A DNA stretch of 64,000 bases from Streptacidiphilus jeojiense (GTDB lineage: Bacteria; Actinomycetota; Actinomycetes; Streptomycetales; Streptomycetaceae). The DNA is taken from assembly GCF_000719095.1 (NCBI RefSeq), contig NZ_JOEH01000032.1, forward strand, positions 39,599 to 103,598, given 5' to 3'. Positions 53,578-61,076 of the stretch are shown here, piece after piece. Numbering within the stretch: the first letter of the stretch is position 1; every line of letters starts with the position of its first letter. The position numbers and the translations under genes are program-made. The notes under the pieces were generated by a model. The model made no database searches, had not been told where the DNA came from, and worked only from the letters and a program-made list of their open reading frames with translations.

Positions 53578-54096
53578 TCAGCTGGCGGTGGCCTCCAGGC
53601 GGCGGGCCGCGGCGCGCAGCCGCCGACCGGCGGCGAGCGCGGGGGCGCCGCTCGCGGCTGCGTGCCGGGCGTCGTCCAGGTGCACCGTGGCCCAGGCCCA
53701 GGCGGCTGCCATCCGTGTCCACGGCTGGCCGGTGCCGGGGCCGGTGAGCAGCGCGGCTTCGTCGGCGGCGTACCGGGCGCGCAGCTCGCTGACGTGGACC
53801 TGGGTGGCGTACCACCGGGCGTCCGGTGCGGCGCAGCGGCCGTCCTGGACGGCGGTTGCGGCGTACCGGTAGGCGGCGGCGGCCTGCTGGGCCCGGCGCT
53901 GGACGCAGGCCAGGTCGACGATCTCCAGCAGCACCGCCAGTCCGGCCGGGCTGTCCAGGGCGGCCCGGCGCTGACGGGCGGCGTGCGCGTCGCCGGGAAG
54001 CGGGTGGGGGACCGTCGCGTCGGGGTCCACCTCGCGCAGCGAGTAGGCGGTGCGGGAGTTGCCGGGGTGGGTGGAACTGATGCCGGTGCTGCTCAC
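53578..54096 (-). CDS. Ala-rich helical hypothetical protein
   Basis: A 172-residue protein from GTG 54096, preceded by AGGAG. It is almost wholly helical and Ala/Arg-rich (AVLLEIVDLACVQRRAQQAA). It might be a structural or DNA-coating plasmid protein, but there is no motif to say so. Confidence 0.55.
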   Translation of the reverse strand: MSSTGISSTHPGNSRTAYSLREVDPDATVPHPLPGDAHAARQRRAALDSPAGLAVLLEIVDLACVQRRAQQAAAAYRYAATAVQDGRCAAPDARWYATQVHVSELRARYAADEAALLTGPGTGQPWTRMAAAWAWATVHLDDARHAAASGAPALAAGRRLRAAARRLEATAS

Positions 54097-54132
54097 GGTG
54101 CTGCTCCTGGTGGTGGGGTGCGGGAGAGGGGG

Positions 54133-54160
54133 CCGGGCGGCGGGGCCAGCCGCCGCCCGG
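54133..54160 (-). promoter_or_regulatory. UUGGCC-type hairpin 4
   Basis: Stem CCGGGCGGCGG with loop GGCCAG on the plus strand (CUGGCC in RNA), located between the stop at 54167 and the start at 54096, with tail CUCUCCCGCACC. One loop base differs from the consensus. Confidence 0.55.
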
Positions 54161-54166
54161 GGCGGG

Positions 54167-54694
54167 TCAGTTGTCGGTCAGCGCGGTGGCGATGGCGGCG
54201 GCGACCTGAGCGGGGGAGGCGTCCGGGGCGGCGACGGCGTCGAGCTCGGTCCAGCCGTCATCGGCGTAGCCGTCGCGGACGTAGTGCTGCCATCCCTGGC
54301 CGGTGGGCGCGAACACGTGGTCGTCGTCGCAGCTGATGCCCCATCCGTGGGTGGGTCCTCCGGCGTGGGTGGGGGTGGTGCGGGCGCGGGGGTGGCCGGC
54401 CAGGACGAGCAGGGCCTCGGTGCGGCGCAGCGCCGCGAACGGCACGCTGTCCGGGAACGCCTGGGCGTTGTGGTCGACCTGGTGCCAGTGCGGGTCGACG
54501 TCGGCGAACTCGCTGCCGGTGTGCACGTCGAAGACCTTCACGGCGGACACCTCGCCGTCGCCGTGCGGTTCGGCGGGCGCGTGCCAGATCGTTGCGTGCT
54601 CCCGGAAGAGCGGTTCGGGCCGGTCGCTGTGCGCGGTGACGGTGGTGACAAGGCCGTCCGCGTCGGTGGTGATCGTGATCCACTGCTCGGTCAC
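54167..54694 (-). CDS. Hypothetical acidic protein
   Basis: A 175-residue protein from GTG 54694 after GGAG (MTEQWITITTDADGLVTTVT...). It is beta-rich at the start, rich in His, Asp and Trp in the middle, and has a helical end (SPAQVAAAIATALTDN). No family was recognised. Confidence 0.55.
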   Translation of the reverse strand: MTEQWITITTDADGLVTTVTAHSDRPEPLFREHATIWHAPAEPHGDGEVSAVKVFDVHTGSEFADVDPHWHQVDHNAQAFPDSVPFAALRRTEALLVLAGHPRARTTPTHAGGPTHGWGISCDDDHVFAPTGQGWQHYVRDGYADDGWTELDAVAAPDASPAQVAAAIATALTDN

Positions 54695-54764
54695 GGGGTG
54701 CTGCTCCGTTCCTCGGGGCGGGTCCGGCGGCCGGTGGTTCCGGCCGCCGGTGGCGCGGGTGGGT

Positions 54765-54890
54765 CTAGCTGTCGCGGCGCGGCTGGCCGGGGATGTTGGG
54801 CTTGGGCTGCGGGTTCTCGGGGCTGCGGCGCGGCCGGGGGATGCCGGGGATGCGGGGGATGACGGGCTGGTTGTCGTCGTCGTGGTTCAT
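54765..54890 (-). CDS. 41-residue Pro/Arg-rich small protein
   Basis: ATG 54890 after AGAGGAA opens MNHDDDNQPVIPRIPGIPRP and ends GQPRRDS at TAG 54765: an acidic N-terminus followed by an Ile-Pro/Arg-Pro repetitive tail, probably disordered. It occupies exactly the space between two other genes, has its own ribosome binding site and follows the codon bias of the run. Confidence 0.55.
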   Translation of the reverse strand: MNHDDDNQPVIPRIPGIPRPRRSPENPQPKPNIPGQPRRDS

Positions 54891-54928
54891 CGGGGTTCCT
54901 CTGGTGGGTTCGGGTGCGAGAGGGGATT

Positions 54929-54954
54929 CGGGCGGCGGGGCCAGCCGCCGCCCG
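54929..54954 (-). promoter_or_regulatory. UUGGCC-type hairpin 5
   Basis: Stem CGGGCGGCGG (10 bp) with loop GGCCAG on the plus strand, directly upstream of the 41-residue gene. The tail reads CCCCUCUCGCACCC in RNA sense. Confidence 0.55.
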
Positions 54955-54963
54955 GCGGTGGTG

Positions 54964-55173
54964 TCAGCGCGTGGGGCGCAGCGAAGTGGGTGCGGTGTGG
55001 GGGCGGGTCCGACCCGATCCGGCGGCGTCGGTCAGGTGCAGCAGTCCGCTGGGGCGGCGCAGGCAGATCAGGCAGGGGCAGGGTCCGGTGACCCGCCAGG
55101 TTCCGGCGTTCCTGCTGCGCGGCAGGGCGCGGGTGAAGCGCACGGTGTCGCCGGCCGTGAACGTTTTGGGCAT
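54964..55173 (-). CDS. Small protein with CPCLIC motif
   Basis: A 69-residue protein from ATG 55173 after AGGAAGG. The N-terminal half (PKTFTAGDTVRFTRALPRSR) looks like a small SH3-like barrel, and GPCPCLICLRRP could bind metal. The C-terminus is Thr/Pro/His-rich. Its fold and role are unknown. Confidence 0.6.
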   Translation of the reverse strand: MPKTFTAGDTVRFTRALPRSRNAGTWRVTGPCPCLICLRRPSGLLHLTDAAGSGRTRPHTAPTSLRPTR

Positions 55174-55211
55174 GGGAGGGCCTTCCTGGTGGTGCGGTGC
55201 GGGAGAGGGGG

Positions 55212-55239
55212 CCGGGCGGCGGGGCCAACCGCCGCCCGG
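55212..55239 (-). promoter_or_regulatory. UUGGCC hairpin 6
   Basis: Perfect 11-bp stem CCGGGCGGCGG with loop GGCCAA on the plus strand, between the stop at 55248 and the start at 55173, with tail CCCCCUCUCCCGCACC in RNA sense. Confidence 0.6.
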
Positions 55240-55247
55240 GGGAGTGC

Positions 55248-55547
55248 TCAGAACAGGTGGATGCCGTCCTCGCCCTCCAGGAGCGAGAGCGTGCCCATGG
55301 CGTCGCCGCCGACGGCGAACATCGCAGGCTGCACGGCCTTGGGGACGGCGGTGAACGCCAGGGCCGACATGGTCTGCCAGTCAGGCCGGACGCTGGGCGC
55401 GGCGGCGGTGTCCAGCGGGCACGGGCCGTCGGTCTCGTCGCGGTGGCTGGAGCAGGTCAGGCAGGTCTGGGTGGTGCGCGTCAGGTCCAGGCGCAGGGCG
55501 TCGCCCTCGGCGCGGGTGCCGACCACGTCCATGATGAGGTGTTCCAC
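55248..55547 (-). CDS. Hypothetical protein under shared promoter D
   Basis: A 99-residue protein if started at GTG 55547 after AAGGAG (VEHLIMDVVGTRAEGDALRL). If translation begins at the leaderless ATG 55610, it gains the in-frame extension MSERDWPPAPAPRTERARST. Two CxxC-like Cys (TCLTCSSH) sit near residue 30. No family was recognised. Confidence 0.6.
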   Translation of the reverse strand: MEHLIMDVVGTRAEGDALRLDLTRTTQTCLTCSSHRDETDGPCPLDTAAAPSVRPDWQTMSALAFTAVPKAVQPAMFAVGGDAMGTLSLLEGEDGIHLF

Positions 55548-55570
55548 GGTGGTGCTCCTTGCTCGTTCGG

Positions 55571-55605
55571 TGCGAGGTGCCGGGGCGGGGGGCCAATCCC
55601 GTTCC
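55571..55605 (-). promoter_or_regulatory. UUGGCC hairpin 7 (after promoter D)
   Basis: RNA-sense order: GUCGGAACGGGA, loop UUGGCC, CCCCGCCCCGGC, then ACCUCGCACC. The stem is imperfect (A-C mismatches or an AA bulge), as in the other promoter-linked copies. Confidence 0.5.
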
Positions 55606-55607
55606 GA

Positions 55608-55638
55608 CATGAGTAACAATACCAGAGTTAACGAGCAA
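55608..55638 (-). promoter_or_regulatory. Shared promoter D (leaderless type)
   Basis: Minus strand: TTGCTC (55638-55633), 11 bases, TATTGT (55621-55616), TACTC, ATG (55610). Same 28-base spacing. The ATG is in frame with the next gene. Confidence 0.65.
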
Positions 55639-55879
55639 TCATGTCTGAAAGGGGCCGGTGGCGTGGTAGTTCACCCGATCGGCGCAGAGCCCTGGACTGG
55701 AGCGGCCTGCGGGCGTGCGACCGGGCCGCGTCGGCGTGTCAGAGCAGGGGGACCGGTCATCGGCCGCCGGTCCGGGCGGTAGCCTGGAGGGGTTCCGCGC
55801 ACGGGCTCTGCCTTCTGTGCGGTGCGAGAGAAAGACCGGCGGCCGTGCCTAGCCAGTGACCCCCTCGGGGGCCCCGCCC

Positions 55880-55897
55880 TCGGGCGGACGGCCGCCC
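55880..55897 (-). terminator. Candidate G+C-rich terminator hairpin
   Basis: CGGGCGG (55880-55886) and CCGCCCG (55891-55897) form a 7-bp stem with loop ACGG just past the stop of the 114-residue gene at 55914. There is no U-run, which is common for Streptomyces terminators. Confidence 0.4.
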
Positions 55898-55913
55898 GGT
55901 CGAAACCCCGGGG

Positions 55914-56258
55914 TCAGACCCCGCTGCCGCCGTGCTCACCGGCGAACTGGACCACCACGGCGACCAGTTCGGCCGTGTCCCGCGCGAAGTCGGCGCTGTG
56001 CGAGCGGTAGATCTCGGTGAACTCCTCCGGGCACCGGCCCATGTCCGGGTACGCGACCGCCAACCATCCCGTATGCGATCCGGTGGTGAAGTCGGCGGCG
56101 CTGTCATGGTTGCTGATCCACACGGTCGTTCCGTCGACCAGCGGCACGGTGACCACCGACCAGCCGCATCCGCCGTCGTCCCTGGTCGATACCCGCCACT
56201 GGGCCAGTGCGGTCCGCAGCTCGGTCCCGGCGTGTGCGTGTTCGGTCCTGCTGTTCAT
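55914..56258 (-). CDS. Hypothetical acidic protein
   Basis: A 114-residue protein from ATG 56258 after GAGGGA (MNSRTEHAHAGTELRTALAQ...). It is Trp- and His-containing with an alpha/beta pattern, and ends AVVVQFAGEHGGSGV. It follows the ParB gene and is probably the last gene of that transcript, with a hairpin terminator after it. Confidence 0.55.
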   Translation of the reverse strand: MNSRTEHAHAGTELRTALAQWRVSTRDDGGCGWSVVTVPLVDGTTVWISNHDSAADFTTGSHTGWLAVAYPDMGRCPEEFTEIYRSHSADFARDTAELVAVVVQFAGEHGGSGV

Positions 56259-56291
56259 GGCGTTCCCTCGGTCGTCGTCGGTGCGAGAGGG

Positions 56292-56318
56292 CCGGGCGGC
56301 GGGGCCTACCGCCGCCCG
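56292..56318 (-). promoter_or_regulatory. UUGGCC-type hairpin 8
   Basis: Stem CCGGGCGGCGG pairing with CCGCCGCCCG and loop GGCCTA on the plus strand (UAGGCC in RNA), between the ParB stop at 56364 and the start at 56258, with tail CCCUCUCGCACC. The most divergent loop of the set. Confidence 0.5.
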
Positions 56319-56363
56319 CCCCGGGTGGGCGGCCCCGGAGTGTCCGGGGCCGCTGCGCCAGTC

Positions 56364-58181
56364 CTACCCCCGCTCCGCCTCCACCTCAATGCCGGTGGCC
56401 GGCTCACCCTCGGCCGGGACCGGCGTGCCCAGCTGCTCCGTGTCGTCCGGGTCCGCCTGGTCGGCCTGCTCCTCCGGCTGCGGTGCGTCGTCGGGAGAGG
56501 GCTTGTCCGCATCGGCCTCCCCGGTCCCGTCCCGGTCGTCTTGCTGCCCAGCGTCCTCGGTGCTCTCCTGGTCCGCGGCGTTCCGCTCGGCCAACGGCTC
56601 CTGGCCGTCGTCCTCGGCCTCGGCCTGGGTCTGGGGGGCGGCGGTGCCGGTGGCGGTGGCCAGTACCTCGGCCTCGACCTCGGACAGGGTGTAGCCCTCG
56701 GCGACCAGGAGCTGAAGCCACCAGGCGACCTCTTCGCTCGGCTGGTCCCATGCCCGCTCGTGCATGACGACCAGTTCGGCGCAGGCGGCGAGCTGAGCGA
56801 ACAGCACGTTCCCGCGCCTGGCCGCGCTGGTGCGCGCCACCAGCGACGCGTACGCCTTGGTCCGCTCCTGGTAGCGGTAGGCACTCAGCTTGGGGTCCTT
56901 CATCTTCAGGAAGCGCGACAGGTCCTCGGTCGCGTGCTTGGCCAGCCCGTCCGTGTACCAGTGGGGCGTAGCGACCGTGGTGCTCAAGACCGCGTCCCAC
57001 ACCGCCTTCGAGGCGTCCTTGCGGGCAACGAGCTCGGTGATGAAGTCCTTGCGGACCTCCCGCGCGGCCAGCCACAGCGGCTTGTACCGGCGGGTGCGCT
57101 TGGCCTTCGCGGCCGAGTCCAGCACCTCGCGGCCGCCGTTGCGCCCGCTCTCGGCCTTGGCTACGGCCTCGGTGAGCTGGTGGCCCTGCTTGGCCCAGTC
57201 GGTGCACACGTACACCACGGTCTCGTTGTCCCGCTCCACGTACGCCCCGTGGGCGGCGCACATCTCCGCGTGCCGCTGCGGCGTCATCTCCTTGCCCAGC
57301 GCGTTCAGCAGGTCGGACAAAGGGCGCTCGGTGGTCCGGGACCAGGTGTACTGCCGTTCGGTGATCCGTACTCCGGCGTCGGTCAGCTCCTTCACGAGCT
57401 GCTCGCGCCTGGCTTCCTCGGCCAGTTCCTGGCGCAGCCGGGCGATGGCGTGGTTCCAGTGGCCGCGCCCCTTCTTGCCCTCGGCCCGGTCGCGCTTGCG
57501 GGCCTGCTTGAGTTCCCACAGGTCCCCGTCGTCGCCGCCGACCGACTGCCAGTCGGCCATTTCAATGAAGTCGAATTCGGCGTCCAGGGCCTCGGCAAGG
57601 GCGTCGTCGTCCAGCTTGGCGGCGGTGTTCGCGGCTTCGACCTGGGCGGTGGTGTATCCGAGGGCGCGGGCGTGCTTCTTGCGCTTGGTCGCGGTCATCG
57701 GCATGAGCGCGAGCTGGGTGAGCGCGTCCATGTCGTCGCGCTGGCTGGCCGCTTCGCGGTGGGTGTTCTCGATCATCGAGAGCACCAGGGCCTCGTCATC
57801 GACCCCGGCCAGGTCCTCGCGCACCAGGACCGGGATCAGCACGACCGGCCTTTTGGCCTTGGCGGCCTTCTCGGCGGCGATGACCGCCGCCATCAGGCGG
57901 CGCTGCCCCTTCACGGCTCCCAGCGTGGTGCCGTCGGCCTGGGGGCGGACCGTGATCGGGGTGTCCACGCCGACCGCTTCCACGGACGCGATGAGCTTGG
58001 CGTCCGGCGTGACCGGCTTGCCCTCGCGGTTTTTGCGGTGGTTGTACGGGTCGACCACCAGCGTGCGCGGGTCCAGGTACCGGAGCTCTCCCACGCTGCG
58101 GAAGATGGTGCCGGCCTCGTCGGGCTCCGGCGCGGCCGGGGCGGAGCCGGTCTGGGTCGGTTCGGGAGCGGTGATGGTCAC
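56364..58181 (-). CDS. Large ParB/Srx-domain plasmid protein
   Basis: A 605-residue protein. Residues ~30-200 form a ParB-type N-terminal domain: VDPYNHRKNR, GQRRLMAAVIAAEKAAKAKR at 92-111 and ENTHREAASQRDD at 138-150, the CTP-binding/DNA-clamp signature. An HTH-like region follows (LGYTTAQVEAANTAAKL). The C-terminal third is long and helical, then ends in a highly acidic, probably disordered tail. ParB proteins bind centromere sites for partition. No ParA is adjacent, and the protein is far longer than chromosomal ParB (~330), so another plasmid role is possible. GTG 58181 overlaps the stop of a leader peptide. Confidence 0.82.
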   Translation of the reverse strand: MTITAPEPTQTGSAPAAPEPDEAGTIFRSVGELRYLDPRTLVVDPYNHRKNREGKPVTPDAKLIASVEAVGVDTPITVRPQADGTTLGAVKGQRRLMAAVIAAEKAAKAKRPVVLIPVLVREDLAGVDDEALVLSMIENTHREAASQRDDMDALTQLALMPMTATKRKKHARALGYTTAQVEAANTAAKLDDDALAEALDAEFDFIEMADWQSVGGDDGDLWELKQARKRDRAEGKKGRGHWNHAIARLRQELAEEARREQLVKELTDAGVRITERQYTWSRTTERPLSDLLNALGKEMTPQRHAEMCAAHGAYVERDNETVVYVCTDWAKQGHQLTEAVAKAESGRNGGREVLDSAAKAKRTRRYKPLWLAAREVRKDFITELVARKDASKAVWDAVLSTTVATPHWYTDGLAKHATEDLSRFLKMKDPKLSAYRYQERTKAYASLVARTSAARRGNVLFAQLAACAELVVMHERAWDQPSEEVAWWLQLLVAEGYTLSEVEAEVLATATGTAAPQTQAEAEDDGQEPLAERNAADQESTEDAGQQDDRDGTGEADADKPSPDDAPQPEEQADQADPDDTEQLGTPVPAEGEPATGIEVEAERG

Positions 58182-58246
58182 GGGTGGTGCCTCTCTGTTG
58201 GTTCGGTGCGAGGTGCCGGGGATGGGGGGCCAATCCCTTCCGACAT
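58178..58246 (-). CDS. Leader peptide C, 22 residues, coupled to parB-like gene
   Basis: ATG 58246 opens MSEGIGPPSPAPRTEP and stops with TGA that overlaps the GTG of the ParB-like gene (GTGA). The ATG is five bases from the predicted -10 box, so it would be the first codon of a leaderless mRNA. The coding stretch runs through the UUGGCC hairpin, so ribosomes reading it would melt that hairpin. That gives a simple coupling mechanism, by inference. Confidence 0.5.
   Translation of the reverse strand: MSEGIGPPSPAPRTEPTERHHP
58211..58243 (-). promoter_or_regulatory. UUGGCC hairpin 9 (after promoter C)
   Basis: RNA sense: GUCGG, AA, GGGAU, UGGCCCCCC, AUCCC, CGGC, followed by ACCUCGCACC. GGGAU pairs with AUCCC, while other copies use GGCGG or CGGG pairs. 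The arms change but remain complementary. Confidence 0.5.
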
Positions 58247-58274
58247 GAGCAACAATACCAGAAAGAACATGCAA
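58244..58274 (-). promoter_or_regulatory. Shared promoter C (leaderless type)
   Basis: Minus strand: TTGCAT (58274-58269), 11 bases, TATTGT (58257-58252), TGCTC, ATG (58246). Same 28-base spacing. It drives leader peptide C and the ParB-like gene. Confidence 0.65.
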
Positions 58275-58380
58275 AATGGTCTTGGTGGGCGGTTTCGGCG
58301 AAGCTTCACCCGCATGGAGCAGCGGCGGGACGGCCCGGCCGGGGGCCTGGAGTGCCCCCGGCCGGGCCCGTGAACGGCCG

Positions 58381-59853
58381 TCAGTCCTGGGCGCGGCGGC
58401 GTAGAACGACCTTGTCCACCACGTCCCTGAACTGGGTCCAGCCGGTTCCTCCGCTGATCCGCTGACCGTCGATCTCGGTCATGGGAAGGCTGTGCTCATG
58501 GATGGTGATGGACCGTCCGTGGTGCTCGGACAGGAGGTCCAGGGCGCTCCGCTTGGTCTCGGGTGAGAACTGGCGGTCGTAGTTGATCCCGTCCACGGCC
58601 GGGCTGACCGCGACCGGCAGCGCTCCGGGTTCCAGCGCGACCATGAGGGGTTCGCACTGGTCGTAGCCGTCAGTCATGCCGTTGAAGCGGCTCCCGTGCC
58701 ACGGCTCGCACACTGCCTGGACCTCGCGTTCCGAGGGTCCGTCGGTCCAGGCGATCCGCAGCCATGAGTACGCGGTGCCGGTGCCGCAGCGCACGCTGAT
58801 CCGCGCGCCGGGGAACGCCGCCTTCAGGTGGCTGCGCAGCACCTTGGCCACGAACCGCGATCCGAGGTGGACCGGGGCGGCCGGGGCTGGCGTGGTGTCC
58901 TCGGGAACGGCCTCCGGGTGCCCCGCCGGAGTCTTCGCCGGTCCCTGCGGCTCGACCGGCCGGAACTGTAGCGGCTCCGGAAACAGACCGCTCACCTTGA
59001 CCACGCCGGACACGTCCAGCGTCGCAACGACTCCACGTTCCGCCCCGGCAGCCAGCACGTTCCGCAGCACGCGCGCCCGGATCCGGTCCGTCCCCTCCAC
59101 CTTGAAGGGGACCCACTGGCATGCGCGCCCGTCGCGCTGCAGCATCGAGACGGCGAAGTGCTGGGCACCGACCGGGTCACCGGGGGCGAGTACGCGCGCC
59201 CCGGGGACCGGGTCCAGACGCAGCGACACATCCCGCTCCCGGGCCCGGGTGCTGAACGTCAGCAGGTCGTCATGGCGCAGGAGCAGACCGCCGGGGCCGA
59301 ACACCTGGGACAGGAAGTGCGGCAGCGTCGCGCCGATGATCTCGCCCTCGGGGTCCAGCGGCAGGGGAGTCCACTCCAGCCCGGTCCACACCTGCGCCCG
59401 GTACAGCGCGGCCAGCCCGGCAGCCTGCCCGGACTCGTAGGCCAGCAGTTCCAGCCCGCCCGACTGCTCGCGCTGCGGCTCGGCCGAATCGGACACCGGA
59501 GGCGGTGTCTGCTCCGCCGGGGCCGGGGCGGTGTCGGTCGTAGCGGTAGCGGGAGCGTTGGAGGGCTCGGCGGCCTGGGGGCGGTAGGTGGTGCGGCCGG
59601 TGCGCCGGTGCTGGACGTCGACCGCGCCCCGGCCGTCGACGTGCACGGGCTTGCCGCGCAGCAGCGCCCGGGTGACGGCCAGTCGGGCGCTGTCGGGAGT
59701 CAGCCTCCTGGTGGTGGTCACGCCGTCCCGGCCGTGGAGCTCGTAGCGGTAGGCGGCCGCGTTGGCGTCGATGGCCTCCCCCGCCAGTCGTTCGGCCTCG
59801 GCCGCGTCGCCGGGCGAGGCCTGGATGGGACGCAGGGGATTGCTCTCGTTCAC
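58381..59853 (-). CDS. LPD29-domain plasmid protein
   Basis: A 490-residue protein from GTG 59853 after AAGGA. Residues ~325-392 match the large polyvalent protein-associated domain LPD29: VAKVLRSHLKAAFPGARISV, then WTDGPSEREV and FNGMTDGYDQC. The N-terminal part is mixed with a Pro/Ala/Thr-rich linker near 100-125. LPD29 occurs in large polyvalent proteins and conjugative plasmids, and is suspected to act with injected or transferred DNA. It lies just upstream of the ParB-like gene, but promoter C between them suggests separate transcription. Confidence 0.72.
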   Translation of the reverse strand: MNESNPLRPIQASPGDAAEAERLAGEAIDANAAAYRYELHGRDGVTTTRRLTPDSARLAVTRALLRGKPVHVDGRGAVDVQHRRTGRTTYRPQAAEPSNAPATATTDTAPAPAEQTPPPVSDSAEPQREQSGGLELLAYESGQAAGLAALYRAQVWTGLEWTPLPLDPEGEIIGATLPHFLSQVFGPGGLLLRHDDLLTFSTRARERDVSLRLDPVPGARVLAPGDPVGAQHFAVSMLQRDGRACQWVPFKVEGTDRIRARVLRNVLAAGAERGVVATLDVSGVVKVSGLFPEPLQFRPVEPQGPAKTPAGHPEAVPEDTTPAPAAPVHLGSRFVAKVLRSHLKAAFPGARISVRCGTGTAYSWLRIAWTDGPSEREVQAVCEPWHGSRFNGMTDGYDQCEPLMVALEPGALPVAVSPAVDGINYDRQFSPETKRSALDLLSEHHGRSITIHEHSLPMTEIDGQRISGGTGWTQFRDVVDKVVLRRRAQD

Positions 59854-59889
59854 GTGTGCTGTCCTTCGGAGGTATCGGGTACGAGGGGG

Positions 59890-59918
59890 GCCGCCGCCAG
59901 GGGCCACCTGGCGGCGGC
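59890..59918 (-). promoter_or_regulatory. UUGGCC-type hairpin 10
   Basis: Perfect 12-bp stem GCCGCCGCCAGG with loop GGCCA on the plus strand (UGGCC in RNA), followed by CCCCCCUCGUACC. The arms differ at many positions from the GGGCGGCGG-type stems yet pair completely, which is the strongest covariation in the family. Confidence 0.6.
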
Positions 59919-59997
59919 AGAGAGGTGCACGGGGGTCTCAAAAGCCGACCGAGGGGCGGCGCGCGGCCCAGCGGCCGGCTGCGGCCGTCGGGACGAG

Positions 59998-60354
59998 TCA
60001 CTCCCCGGGGCCCTGGTCCTCGCCGTCGTCCAGACCTGGCCACCGGTCGCCCGTGGCCAGGTCGGGGCGGGCCTCCAGCCAAATCCCGTACGCCCAGCGC
60101 ACATCGCGACGGATGTACCAGTCCGCGCCGCGCTGTTCGACCTGCTGCGCCCAGTCGGCGCGAACACGCCGGTAGGCGCGCTCCGAGTGGTCGTAGCCGG
60201 TGGCCGGATCGATGTCCTCCAGGGCCACACCCGACTCGATGCACAGGGCGGTGCGGGCGTCGGCCATGGAGGTACGGCGGTCGGCCTCGGCCACCGGGTC
60301 CGGGCTGCCCTCTCGGGCGTAGTGGAACAGCAGCAGGGTTGAGCGGCAGATCAC
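59998..60354 (-). CDS. Hypothetical protein
   Basis: A 118-residue protein from GTG 60354 (MICRSTLLLFHYAREGSPDP...), helical and charged with several Trp and Tyr near the C-terminus (WYIRRDVRWAYGIWLEARPD). It is framed by UUGGCC hairpins. No family was recognised. Confidence 0.55.
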   Translation of the reverse strand: MICRSTLLLFHYAREGSPDPVAEADRRTSMADARTALCIESGVALEDIDPATGYDHSERAYRRVRADWAQQVEQRGADWYIRRDVRWAYGIWLEARPDLATGDRWPGLDDGEDQGPGE

Positions 60355-60390
60355 GGCAGGGGCCTTCCGGTGGGAGCGGGTGCGGGAGAT

Positions 60391-60416
60391 GCCGGGGCGG
60401 GGCCAACCGCCCCGGC
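60391..60416 (-). promoter_or_regulatory. UUGGCC hairpin 11
   Basis: Perfect 10-bp stem GCCGGGGCGG with loop GGCCAA on the plus strand, between the stop at 60434 and the start at 60354, with tail CAUCUCCCGCACC in RNA sense. Confidence 0.6.
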
Positions 60417-60433
60417 GGGTCGTACGGAGGACT

Positions 60434-60970
60434 TCAGCGGGTGAGTCGGTCCGCGAGCTGGGTCAGCCGGTCCTGCTCGGTCCGGAGGAGCTGGCGGGTG
60501 CGCTCCAGCGCGGCGGCCTGGCGCTCCTCCTGCTCCCGCAGCCGGGCAAGGGCGCGGATGCGGCGGTCCGCCTGCTGGCGGGGGGTGAGCTGCGGAAGCA
60601 GCGGGCGCGGATGCGGACCGGGGCACCGGTGTGCGGCGTGCCGCTGGCGCATCGTCTTCGCGGCGCTGGGGTGGTGCGGGCACCCGGGGTCGGCGAGCTG
60701 TTCGATGACCAGTCCGCAGGCGGACTTGGGGCAGGGGCAGTCGGCTTCGTGTTCGTTGCCGGACCACGCCCGGCCGATGTGCCGCAGCTCGGGGCAGCGC
60801 TCCAGCGGGTGCCACTGCTCGGTGATCGGATCGCCTTCGCGGTCCGGCCGGTGCCAGGGGCAGGCGGCGTCGGCTCGTCCGCCGAGCGGACCCCCGCACC
60901 AGCCGCGAGGGCAGGTGCAGTCGGGATAGTTGGAATGGGCGTGCAGCTCGATGGGCACGGCAATGGACAC
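60434..60970 (-). CDS. Protein with two repeated Cys/His zinc-like modules
   Basis: A 178-residue protein from GTG 60970 after CAGGAG. Two related modules are visible: CTCPRGWCGGPLGGRADAAC followed by PWH (residues ~18-40), and CPCPKSACGLVIEQLADPGC followed by PHH (~78-100). Each reads CxCPxxxCG...CPxH and probably binds zinc. The C-terminal half is an Arg/Gln/Glu-rich coiled coil. It is likely a nucleic-acid- or protein-binding factor of the plasmid backbone. No named family was recognised. Confidence 0.62.
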   Translation of the reverse strand: MSIAVPIELHAHSNYPDCTCPRGWCGGPLGGRADAACPWHRPDREGDPITEQWHPLERCPELRHIGRAWSGNEHEADCPCPKSACGLVIEQLADPGCPHHPSAAKTMRQRHAAHRCPGPHPRPLLPQLTPRQQADRRIRALARLREQEERQAAALERTRQLLRTEQDRLTQLADRLTR

Positions 60971-61041
60971 GTGGCACTACTCCTGGAGAGCGGGGGCAAG
61001 GCGGAGCGAGGCAGCGCCCTGCGCGGTTCGAGGGGGCGGGG

Positions 61042-61069
61042 CCGGGCGGCGGGGCCAACCGCCGCCCGG
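61042..61069 (-). promoter_or_regulatory. UUGGCC hairpin 12
   Basis: Perfect 11-bp stem CCGGGCGGCGG with loop GGCCAA on the plus strand, between the stop at 61077 and the start at 60970, with tail CCCCCUCGAACC in RNA sense. Confidence 0.6.
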
Positions 61070-61076
61070 CGCGGTG

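Larger units (their letters stand above)
55548..55913. other. Intergenic region with promoter D and candidate terminator
   Basis: About 365 bases. The left part holds hairpin 7 and shared promoter D. The right part (55640-55913) has no credible gene. Near its right end, G+C-rich palindromes (for example 55880-55897) follow the stop of the next upstream gene and probably end its transcript. Confidence 0.5.
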
